Shown one piece after another: positions 38,276-45,695 of a DNA stretch of 64,000 bases. The position numbers were made by a program, and so were the translations under genes. Under the pieces are notes generated by a model. It was not told where the DNA came from. It searched no databases and saw only the letters and a program-made list of their open reading frames with translations. This DNA is from Candidatus Limnocylindrales bacterium (lineage in GTDB: Bacteria > Desulfobacterota > Binatia > UBA1149 > CAITLU01), in NCBI GenBank assembly GCA_035626395.1, contig DASPNR010000007.1, positions 357,012 to 421,011 on the forward strand, read 5' to 3'. The first letter of the stretch is position 1. Each line of letters opens with the position of its first letter.

Positions 38276-39168
38276 GAGCGGACCTCCACCGGCGCCGGCA
38301 CGGGGGCCAGCAGCATCTCGGGAGCGCGCAGCTTCAGCGCCACCGCGACTCCTTCCTTGAATGCATGAGCGTAGTCGTTGTCCACGACCCATCGGCCAGC
38401 GCCTGTATCCCAATAACCCGTCTCCTTGCCGTCGAGCGTCTGGTAGAGGAGCGAGACGCGACCGATGCGCAGGAATTTGGCGGTTCTGGCTTCATCGCCG
38501 GCGGTGCGGGCCGGCGCATCGTCCGCCCCGGTGAGCTTGGCTTCGTAGGCTTCGATGGTGCGCCCATAGTCCATCTCGACCTGGTAGGCCTCGATGATGC
38601 GGCGATACTTCTCGGAGATGGTCACATCGGCGCGGTCCATCATGCCTTCGAGAACCGCCACGCGATTGCGGCGCTCCTCCACGAGGAAGGGAATGTCCAG
38701 CTCGACGAACTGGCGAAGCGTGGCCAGCATGCGCTGCATCAGCGGCGTCACCGAACGCGCGGTGGCCTCGACTTCGTCGAGACGGGTCTGAATGCCGGCG
38801 AGCTCCTCGCTCTGCGAGGCAACCTGCTTTTCGAGCTGAGCCGCGTAGCTGGCATGGCTCTCGGCGTCGGCCAAGGCCTTGCGGTACTCGGACAGCAGCC
38901 TCTGGGTTTCCTCGTCCAGCTGGTCGATACGCTGCTGGGCGGCCAGATCGGCCCTGTAGGTCTCTTTCTGCTCGGCCCGCGCGCGCTCCAGCAGCTCGGT
39001 CGATGCCGGCTTGGCCGCCGTCGAGTCGGTCGCTGGCGGTGTCGAGCTCGCAGCCGCCGCTGGCGGAACGGCTGGCCCGGTGGCAGCGTCGGCCGCGACT
39101 CCGGCTGCAGGTGCCATCATGAGCGCGCAGGCCAGCGTAAGCCCGGATATCGTCAGGTCGTGTCGCAT
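38272..39168 (-). CDS. DUF3450 periplasmic coiled-coil protein
   Basis: 298 aa with a signal peptide (ISGLTLACALMMAPAAGVAA, cleaved near residue 26), an Ala/Pro/Thr-rich stretch, then a long coiled coil (about 58-130, LERARAEQKETYRADLAAQQ) and the C-terminal conserved portion RIGRVSLLYQTLDGKETGYW and WVVDNDYAHAFKEGVAVALK, which are DUF3450 hallmarks. First gene of the ExbB-ExbB-ExbD-ExbD-TonB-TPR operon; DUF3450 almost always occurs in that context. Its molecular role is unknown. Confidence 0.9.
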   Translation of the reverse strand: MRHDLTISGLTLACALMMAPAAGVAADAATGPAVPPAAAASSTPPATDSTAAKPASTELLERARAEQKETYRADLAAQQRIDQLDEETQRLLSEYRKALADAESHASYAAQLEKQVASQSEELAGIQTRLDEVEATARSVTPLMQRMLATLRQFVELDIPFLVEERRNRVAVLEGMMDRADVTISEKYRRIIEAYQVEMDYGRTIEAYEAKLTGADDAPARTAGDEARTAKFLRIGRVSLLYQTLDGKETGYWDTGAGRWVVDNDYAHAFKEGVAVALKLRAPEMLLAPVPAPVEVRS

Positions 39169-39413
39169 ATCGCTCCCCCTGCCGAGGTGGATGGTTCAGG
39201 TTCGATGAAAGCCGAGAGGCCACCGAGGTGGTGTCAGGTTCCGGTTGCGGGCACGCGGTATCCGTACCGTCACCCGAGACCACCATCGATGACCAACGGG
39301 TGGCAATCTGAGGGCGCCGTGTCAGGCCCGCGTCAGTGCTCGGTTGGAATTCGGTTAAGACGCGAAATGCGCAGCGACGAGGTGGCGTCGTTGTCGGCGC
39401 GCGGCCACGACCC

Positions 39414-40268
39414 TCAGCGCTGCGCCGTCCACCCGATCCACCGCTCCCACCGCCACGATGCAGGATCGCAGCGTTCGTAAGCAGCGTCGATGATCGCGTT
39501 GCGCGCGGCGGGAGCGAGCGGCGCGAGCAGCGGGTCCGTCACGACGGGGATCTTCATCCAGTCACGCAGCATCGGTTGCGTCAGTCGAACGCGAAATCGC
39601 CAGCGCCGGCTGCGAAAGCCGGCCGTTGCCAGCGTCGATTCCACGCTGGCGACGTCCGCGGGCACAGGTGTCGGATCGCAAGGAAGCCTTCCTCGGATGC
39701 GCTCCTGGCCATCGAACGTGTGCCCCGCCGCGATCTCCGCCGGCAATCTCAGCAGCAGCGGATCGGTGCCGCCGCCTGGCGCGTCGGGCTCGCCGAGGTA
39801 GAGCGCCGGCACGTTGAACGACAAGAGGCCGCCAGGCGCGAGCGCTCGCGCCAGCATTGCGAACGTCTGTCCGAGCGGCTGCAGCAACCAGATCGCCGCG
39901 CTGCAGACGATTCGGTCGAACGCGGCGTCGGCCGCCGGCAGCGTCGCCAGCCAGCGAACACGCGGATCGAGCACGCGTGATTCGCCGGCCGCACGCATTG
40001 CCCGGGCGGGCTCCACGCAGACGACGCGGCCGTCGCCGTTCAGGCGCGTCAGCACCGCGTGCGTGGTGCCGCCGATCCCCGCGCCGAGATCGAGCACGCG
40101 ATCGCTTCGCCGGATGCGTGCGTGACGTACCACCGCGCGGCTCGCGGCGGCGTAGCGGCCGTAGCTTGCATCGAACGCGGCATACGCCTCCGCCGTTCGC
40201 GGATCGTCCCAACCAAGGGCGCCGCCGTGTTGCGGCGCAGGCCACGTCGGTGCAGTCGCGGCGCTCAC
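39414..40268 (-). CDS. SAM-dependent methyltransferase (class I)
   Basis: 284 aa from the GTG at 40268, which overlaps the PhyH stop by four bases; a longer frame to 40535 is out of context. SAM-binding motif I is VLDLGAGIGGTTHAVL (near residue 58), with an acidic VCVEPA at the end of strand 2, FDRIVCSAAIWLL as motif post-I, and ALAPGGLLSFNVPALYL as motif III. The C-terminal 130 residues have a distinctive substrate domain (RFRVRLTQPMLRDWMKIPVV). Last gene of a four-gene coupled operon; substrate unknown. Confidence 0.88.
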   Translation of the reverse strand: MSAATAPTWPAPQHGGALGWDDPRTAEAYAAFDASYGRYAAASRAVVRHARIRRSDRVLDLGAGIGGTTHAVLTRLNGDGRVVCVEPARAMRAAGESRVLDPRVRWLATLPAADAAFDRIVCSAAIWLLQPLGQTFAMLARALAPGGLLSFNVPALYLGEPDAPGGGTDPLLLRLPAEIAAGHTFDGQERIRGRLPCDPTPVPADVASVESTLATAGFRSRRWRFRVRLTQPMLRDWMKIPVVTDPLLAPLAPAARNAIIDAAYERCDPASWRWERWIGWTAQR

Positions 40269-40963
40269 GCGAGCTCGCTGCGCGGCCGGTAGCGGTAGTC
40301 GACGGAGATCCGCAGCCGGTCGGCCGTCAGGTTCGGCAGGGCGCGGTGGATCGTCGTGCTCGAGAAAAAGATGACGTCTCCGGGCTCGAGATCTCCGGTT
40401 GCCCATTCGGCATCGTCGTCCACCGTCACGCCATCGCTGGCGTGCTCGCAAAGCCCGTTGCGGTGCGAACCTGGCAGCACGGCGAGTGGACCAAGCGGCA
40501 GCGGACAGCGGGTGAGCGGCATCCACGCGGTCCACATCCGCTCACTCGAGCGAACATAGGCCGCGTCCTGATGCGGCGGCGTCGTCAGATCGACGGCGCC
40601 GGGCGAGACCAGCCGGCACAGATCGCCAACGTTCGGTACGGGGTCGTCGTCCAGGATGGTTTGGAGCGTGGTGCGAATCGAAGGCGACGCCTGCAGGCCA
40701 CCGTACGCCTTCGTCCCCATGATCTCCTGCAGGAATGCGATGAAGCGCGGATCGTCGTAAGCGCCGAGCCGCAGGGACGGGTCGGTGCGGCCGCGCCGGA
40801 GCCAACCGCGTGCCACGCAGGCGCCGGCGACCCGTCTACGCAGCCGCATCAAGCGGTCCTGCGGGATCGCCCGCCGCAGGAACAGATAGCCATCGGCGGC
40901 CGCCCGCCGCCGCAGCGTCTCCGGCGATGCGCCTGTCGAGTCCTGGAGCGCGGCGATCTTCAT
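40265..40963 (-). CDS. Phytanoyl-CoA dioxygenase (PhyH) family protein
   Basis: 232 aa. Fe(II)/2-oxoglutarate dioxygenase fold: the iron triad is visible as H-x-D in PPHQDAAYV and the distal His in SSTTIHRALPN, with the 2-oxoglutarate Arg following in RLRISVDYRYRP. The family includes hydroxylases and halogenases acting on small molecules or natural products, not only phytanoyl-CoA. It overlaps the rSAM stop and the methyltransferase start by four bases each, implying a common pathway. Substrate unknown. Confidence 0.9.
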   Translation of the reverse strand: MKIAALQDSTGASPETLRRRAAADGYLFLRRAIPQDRLMRLRRRVAGACVARGWLRRGRTDPSLRLGAYDDPRFIAFLQEIMGTKAYGGLQASPSIRTTLQTILDDDPVPNVGDLCRLVSPGAVDLTTPPHQDAAYVRSSERMWTAWMPLTRCPLPLGPLAVLPGSHRNGLCEHASDGVTVDDDAEWATGDLEPGDVIFFSSTTIHRALPNLTADRLRISVDYRYRPRSELA

Positions 40964-42393
40964 GCGGCCACCGGCGCCGGCAGCTGTCCCATTCGCCGGA
41001 GGTTGTGCTCGCCTTTAAAGCGCAGGCACTGGCGGATGAGCGAGCGCATCTGCGGCGTGTAGCGGAAGAAATCGAGCTCGAGGGAAGCGTCGTCCAGGTA
41101 GTAGCGATGATAGGCGGCACGGTCGCCGAGCGGCGGCGGCTCGCACCGCTTGGAGTAGCGCTCCTCGAGCCACCAGTCCGTGAAGCCGTAACCGGCGTGA
41201 TACTCCTCGTAAAGAGGGGTCCCGGGAAACGGGATCAGGACGCCGAGCGTGCTGAACGCGTCGACCATCGGCGCAATGCGTTCCATGAAGCGGAGCGTAT
41301 GCTCGACGTGCTCGGGCTCTTCTTGCGGAAATCCCAGCATGAAGTTGCACGCGGTGGTCAGCCCGAGCTCTTTCGCCCATTCGAGCGCACGCACCACCGT
41401 TGCGGTGGTGATGCCCTTCTTGATGGCGCGCAGGATGCGGTCATCGCCGCTCTCGACGCCGAAGTTGACGGCGACGCAGCCGGCGTCGCGCATCGTGCGC
41501 AACATCTCGAACGTCACCATGCTGGCGCGCGTGATCGCGCTCCATCCCAGGGGAAAGGCCACGTCGCGGCGCAGCGCCTCGCACAGGCTCTCCAGATGAT
41601 CGCGGCGGGCGGTGAGAGCGTCGTCCCAGAACGGATAGAACGTAGCGCCACCCGAGGCGTGGTAGGCGTTCAGCTCGGCGGCGACGTCGGAGGCGCTGCG
41701 ATAGCGAAACCCGCGGCCGGTAACGTAGTTCGCACAGAAGGTGCAGCGCGCAGGACAGCCGCGGCTGGTGAGCATGCCGCCAGGCGCGGCCGTGCCAGCG
41801 GCGCCGTACCAGCGCGCGTCGAACAGTGCCTGCGCGCGTTGCGGCCAGGCCAGCGTGTCGAGGCTTTCGACGAAGCCGCGCGGGCCGGTATGGTGGAAGC
41901 TGCCGTCGGCGGCGCGCACGTGAAGGCCGGGCACCGTGTGGAGGGCGCGGTGGCCTTCGACGACGTCGACGAGGTCCAGAATCGTCTCTTCGGCCTCGCC
42001 GCTGACGGCAACGTCGAAGCCGCGCGCAAGCGGCTCGAGCGGCCGCACCGTCGTGTGCGCGCCGCCGGCCACGAACAGCGGACGTTTCCTGGAGCGCCCG
42101 CCTGGCGCCGTCGCCGGCCCGTCCACGAGGACCGTCTCGCGCAAGACATCGACGAGCCGATAGGCATGCCACACCCAGCGCGTGAACAGTCCCATGCCGA
42201 CGATGTCCGGCTCGAGGTCGATCACCGCCTGCGCGATGAGCTCGTGCGATCCTTCGAAAGAGCGCGCCGCCGCATCGATCACCGTCACATCGCAGCCGCG
42301 CCCTAGCAGCGCCGCAGCGACGTACTGCAAGCCGAGCAGCGGAGCGCCGAGCCGCTCAGGCGACGGCGGATTGATGAGAACGACGCGTGTCAC
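40960..42393 (-). CDS. B12-binding domain radical SAM protein
   Basis: 477 aa from the GTG at 42393, which overlaps the previous stop by four bases. An N-terminal cobalamin-binding Rossmann domain (about 1-150: VVLINPPSPERLGAPLLGLQ, VDVLRETV, FVAGGAHTTVRPLEPLA) precedes a radical-SAM core with C213-x3-C217-x2-C220 (RGCPARCTFCANYVTGRGF), GVESGDDRILRAIKKGITT, NFMLGFPQEEPEHVEHTL and PFPGTPLYEEY. Enzymes of this BchE/P-methylase class methylate unactivated carbons or do ring closures using B12. The classic DxHxxG cobalamin His is not visible, as in many members. Product unknown. Confidence 0.9.
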   Translation of the reverse strand: MTRVVLINPPSPERLGAPLLGLQYVAAALLGRGCDVTVIDAAARSFEGSHELIAQAVIDLEPDIVGMGLFTRWVWHAYRLVDVLRETVLVDGPATAPGGRSRKRPLFVAGGAHTTVRPLEPLARGFDVAVSGEAEETILDLVDVVEGHRALHTVPGLHVRAADGSFHHTGPRGFVESLDTLAWPQRAQALFDARWYGAAGTAAPGGMLTSRGCPARCTFCANYVTGRGFRYRSASDVAAELNAYHASGGATFYPFWDDALTARRDHLESLCEALRRDVAFPLGWSAITRASMVTFEMLRTMRDAGCVAVNFGVESGDDRILRAIKKGITTATVVRALEWAKELGLTTACNFMLGFPQEEPEHVEHTLRFMERIAPMVDAFSTLGVLIPFPGTPLYEEYHAGYGFTDWWLEERYSKRCEPPPLGDRAAYHRYYLDDASLELDFFRYTPQMRSLIRQCLRFKGEHNLRRMGQLPAPVAA

Positions 42394-43196
42394 GCCAGGA
42401 ACGGGCCGGCCTCGAGCGCTTTCGTGCTGTAAACCTCGCCAAGAACGACGGGGCCGACCGGCACATAAGGAGGAGCGAAGCTCGGGACCGGTCCTTTGCC
42501 GAGCACGTTGACGAGCGTGGCGCCCCGATACCAACCGGCAAACCCGTTCGAGTAGACGCGTGCGAACTCCTCGGTCGCGATGGCTGCGTTGGGATCGTCC
42601 ATTCGCTCCATCAGTACTTCCGAGAGTGCACGAGCGAGCACATCCGGCGTCATGCCGATCCTGCCGGGCGCGATACCTCTCCTCAGCGGGCGTGGTTTGA
42701 TCGGCGTGTCCGGCGCCTCCCCTGCCGCCACTGCCGCGAACTGCGGGAGCGCCTTGTTGATGGCCATGTAGTAGCTCGCGGCCCAGGTCCGCCATGCCTC
42801 CCACGACACCCCGGAGAATGCAGCAGCGACGTCGCCGGGCGCCCCGGCGTTTTGCATCGAGGTATGAACGAGTTGCTCGAACGATGGGCCCGAGAGCGAC
42901 CCCGGTTTGAGGAACACGTTGCTGGCGTTGACCACGCCGCCGGTGAGCTGCGCGGCCTGAGTCCACTCGTCGACACCCTGCGAAATGCCGCTGAGGGCCG
43001 CGTCGATCCACCGGCGCCACGTTTCGATCGGAACCCCGCCCGCGACGCCGCCGGCGTGTGCCTGCCGGACGCGAGGCAACACTGCAGTCACGAGAGCCGC
43101 GAGCGTGATCCTCGCCGCGCCGGTCAGCAACTCGCGGCGCGAGAGGTCCGGCCCCTCGCCATGTGAACGCTTGGATGGACGTGGTGACTTATCCAT
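42390..43196 (-). CDS. Tat-exported protein of unknown function
   Basis: 268 aa from the ATG at 43196, behind GAGGGGAGCTC; the frame extends upstream but without a better signal. A twin-arginine signal peptide is clear: LSRRELLTGAARITLAALVT near residues 17-37, cleaved near AHA. The mature part (about 225 aa) is Trp/Ala-rich with WRRWIDAALSGISQGVDEWT, SWEAWRTWAASYYMAINKAL and FARVYSNGFAGWYRGATLVN; no family recognised. Tat export usually implies folding or a cofactor before export. First gene of the operon with the rSAM, PhyH and methyltransferase genes, whose product may modify or act with it. Confidence 0.75.
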   Translation of the reverse strand: MDKSPRPSKRSHGEGPDLSRRELLTGAARITLAALVTAVLPRVRQAHAGGVAGGVPIETWRRWIDAALSGISQGVDEWTQAAQLTGGVVNASNVFLKPGSLSGPSFEQLVHTSMQNAGAPGDVAAAFSGVSWEAWRTWAASYYMAINKALPQFAAVAAGEAPDTPIKPRPLRRGIAPGRIGMTPDVLARALSEVLMERMDDPNAAIATEEFARVYSNGFAGWYRGATLVNVLGKGPVPSFAPPYVPVGPVVLGEVYSTKALEAGPFLA

Positions 43197-43376
43197 GAGC
43201 TCCCCTCGGCAGCGATCCTTGAATGCATCGCTGGGAGGCGAACTTAACACAGCGATCGCCTCGATGACCAAGGCGCCTTGCAAGTAAAGTTCGGCCGTAG
43301 GTCACTCGCGCCCGGCTCTGACGCCGTCGAGGGATCAGTTGGCGGTTCGGGAAGGCGGCATGGTGGCGGGCGACGG

Positions 43377-43715
43377 TCAAGCGGCCCGTCCGCGGCGAGG
43401 TGCTTCGCGTGGAGCGACGATCAATTCCAGGGCAGCCCGGCCGCCGGACATTCCAGCTCGACCTGCTGTCAGCATGCGGTCGTACAGCACGACCTCGTCC
43501 AGCGTGCCGGTGAAATAACGCGTGAAGCCCTGCGTGCGATTGCCGAGGCTGCCATGATTGATGGCATCGCCCTCGGTCTCATCCAGGGTGAACCACAGGA
43601 CGGGCTGGTCGGCCGCAACGGCCTCCTGGAACGCTTCCGGAGCGCCCGGTGCCGGCGCCGCGCCGATCAGGACGAGCAGCGGGAGCACCAGCCAGGGCGG
43701 ACGAGTGTGGCGCAT
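43377..43715 (-). pseudogene. LamG/concanavalin-like secreted protein remnant
   Basis: 112 aa. A signal peptide (MRHTRPPWLVLPLLVLIGAA) and the start of a LamG-like protein (QPVLWFTLDETEGDAINHGS) run directly into the end of such a domain (YFTGTLDEVVLYDRMLTAGR). An intact LamG domain has about 130 residues between these two motifs, so an internal in-frame deletion is likely. The C-terminus is Arg-rich and unlike the family. It may be a pseudogene or a minimal domain. Confidence 0.55.
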
Positions 43716-44038
43716 GGCGTGATCCTAGCGCCGCGGTCCCTGCGCACCCACGCGACCGGGACCGCACGCATGCCTAAATCTTGCGCGCGGCCGTGCCGCC
43801 GAATCGGGCAGGGCACCGGAATCGACGGCGGCCGCCGCCTTCGAAAGCACGGTCGTACGCGCGCGAAAGGCGCCGCGGCCGTATCCTCCATGCAGAGAAA
43901 TCGAGGATTTAGCGGTGGGCAGCCTTCCGCCGTCGCTCGCCCGCTCCCCCTGGCACCTCCGTTGCACAAGCGCGCCCATCGTTGCGCGATGCGGCCTCGG
44001 CCGCACGGGCCATCCGCAACCGACTAGGAGGACCGAGC
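43716..44038. other. Divergent intergenic region upstream of amt
   Basis: 323 bases between the LamG remnant and the amt start, containing the sigma-54 promoter at 43951-43966 and the AGGAGGACCGAGC ribosome-binding site before 44039. No other gene or clear NtrC palindrome was seen. Confidence 0.5.
43951..43966 (+). promoter_or_regulatory. Sigma-54 (RpoN) promoter of amt
   Basis: TGGCACCTCCGTTGCA is an exact match to the -24/-12 consensus TGGCAC-N5-TTGCA. Transcription would begin near 43977, leaving a leader of about 60 bases before the ATG at 44039. Sigma-54 with NtrC is the usual nitrogen-control mode for ammonium transporters, so the gene context supports the call. Confidence 0.85.
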
Positions 44039-45472
44039 ATGACTACTACCGATCATTCCGCGCGGCGCCGCCGCGTTCTCTCGCTTTGCGCTGCGCTGGC
44101 GCTTCCGCTGCTGGCCGCGACCGCAGGCTTCGCCGAAGAGGCGGCCGAAGCGCCGCCTGCCGTCGATACCGGCGATACGGCGTGGGTGCTCGTGTCCACC
44201 GCGCTCGTGCTCATGATGACCCTGCCCGGCCTGGCGCTGTTCTACGGCGGCCTGGTGCGGGCCAAGAACGTCCTGAACGTCCTCATGCAGTGCTTCCTGT
44301 CGGCCGGTGTCGTCGGCGTGCTGTGGGTGGTCGTCGGCTACAGCCTGGCCTTCGGTGAAGGCAACTCGTTCATCGGCGACTTCTCCAAGGTGGGCCTGGC
44401 GGGAGTGACGCTGGAATCGGTCACCGCCAACTTCGCCTCGCCGCCCCGCAACATTCCCGAATACGTGTTCATCATGTTCCAGGGCATGTTCGCCATCATC
44501 ACTCCGGCCCTGATCCTGGGCGCGGTGGCCGAGCGCATGAAGTTCAGCGCGTGGCTGGCCTTCATCACGATATGGCTGCTGGTGGTCTATTGCCCGCTCG
44601 CGCACATGGTCTGGGGCGGCACGGGCTGGATCTTCAATGCCGGCGCCATCGACTTCGCCGGCGGCCTCGTCGTCCACATGTCCAGCGGCTTCTCCGCGCT
44701 GGTTGCGGCCATCATGCTCGGAAGCCGTCGCGGCTTCGGCAGGGAGCCGATGCCGCCGCACAGCCTGCCGCTGTGCCTGATCGGTGCGGGCCTGCTGTGG
44801 ACGGGATGGTTCGGCTTCAACGCCGGCAGCGCCCTGAGCGCCAGCCCGCTGGCCACGCTGGCTTTCCTGAACACGAGCACGGCCGCTTCCACGGCAACTC
44901 TGGTGTGGGCGATCGTGGAGTGGATTCATCGCGGCAAGCCGACCGCTCTCGGCGGCGCCACCGCTGCGGTGGCCGGCCTCGTCGCGATCACGCCTGCCTG
45001 CGGCAACGTCTCTCCCATGGGAGCCATCGCCATCGGCGCCGGTGTCGTGGCGGTCTCGTACACGGCCTGCACGTTCCTGAAGCCTGCCCTCGGCTACGAC
45101 GACTCGCTTGATGTCTTCGGCGTTCACGCTCTCGGCGGCCTGTGGGGAGCTTTGGCGGCAGGCATTTTCGCCGTCACGCTCGGCTCCGGCATCGAGAGCA
45201 ACGCGCAGCAGATCATGGTGCAGCTGAAGAGCATCGCCTTCGTGGTGGTCTTCGCGCCGGTGGCGACCTTCATCATCCTGAGCGTGCTCAAGATGTTCTT
45301 CGGCTCGCTGCGAGTGCACGAGGAAGACGAGGCTGCCGGCCTCGACCTGACCGAGCATGCCGAGACCGCCTATTCGATGGCCGGCGGCAGCGGCCTGGCC
45401 ATGATGGAGGGAATTGCGCACGAGGTGCACGGCTCGACGCTGACCGCCACCAAACCGAAGATGGCGCACTAG
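44039..45472 (+). CDS. amt: Ammonium transporter (Amt family)
   Basis: 477 aa. The N-terminus carries a signal-like hydrophobic segment (VLSLCAALALPLLAATAGFA) before the 11 membrane helices. Family landmarks are GLALFYGGLVRAKNVLNVLM, the twin pore histidines in VVHMSSGFSALVAAIML and FGVHALGGLWGALAAGIFAV, and WTGWFGFNAGSAL. It conducts ammonium/ammonia under nitrogen limitation. The start follows a strong AGGAGGA site and a consensus sigma-54 promoter lies 73 bases upstream. No glnK/PII gene is next to it, which is less usual. Confidence 0.95.
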   Translation: MTTTDHSARRRRVLSLCAALALPLLAATAGFAEEAAEAPPAVDTGDTAWVLVSTALVLMMTLPGLALFYGGLVRAKNVLNVLMQCFLSAGVVGVLWVVVGYSLAFGEGNSFIGDFSKVGLAGVTLESVTANFASPPRNIPEYVFIMFQGMFAIITPALILGAVAERMKFSAWLAFITIWLLVVYCPLAHMVWGGTGWIFNAGAIDFAGGLVVHMSSGFSALVAAIMLGSRRGFGREPMPPHSLPLCLIGAGLLWTGWFGFNAGSALSASPLATLAFLNTSTAASTATLVWAIVEWIHRGKPTALGGATAAVAGLVAITPACGNVSPMGAIAIGAGVVAVSYTACTFLKPALGYDDSLDVFGVHALGGLWGALAAGIFAVTLGSGIESNAQQIMVQLKSIAFVVVFAPVATFIILSVLKMFFGSLRVHEEDEAAGLDLTEHAETAYSMAGGSGLAMMEGIAHEVHGSTLTATKPKMAH

Positions 45473-45549
45473 CCTGGGACATGGCGTTGCGGGCCCAGGG
45501 CACGCAACGCGCAAGAAGGCACGCTTCATCCTCTTTTGCGTGCTCGACG

Positions 45550-45598
45550 GAGCCCGATGACCGCGTCAGGGAGCGCGGCATCGGGCTCTTCGTTTTTC
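45550..45598 (+). terminator. Intrinsic terminator of amt
   Basis: AGCCCGATG (45551-45559) pairs with CATCGGGCT (45579-45587) around a 19-base loop that can itself pair further (CCGCG/CGCGG), followed by CTTCGTTTTT ending at 45598. It lies 78 bases past the amt stop. Confidence 0.75.
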
Positions 45599-45695
45599 GC
45601 CGTGAGCGCGGAGGGACGGTTGACGGTGCCTGCAATCGCCGGCTTCCGCTGGCGGAGCGCCGATTGGCGACGTCGCGCGGGCCCTTCGGCGCCCG

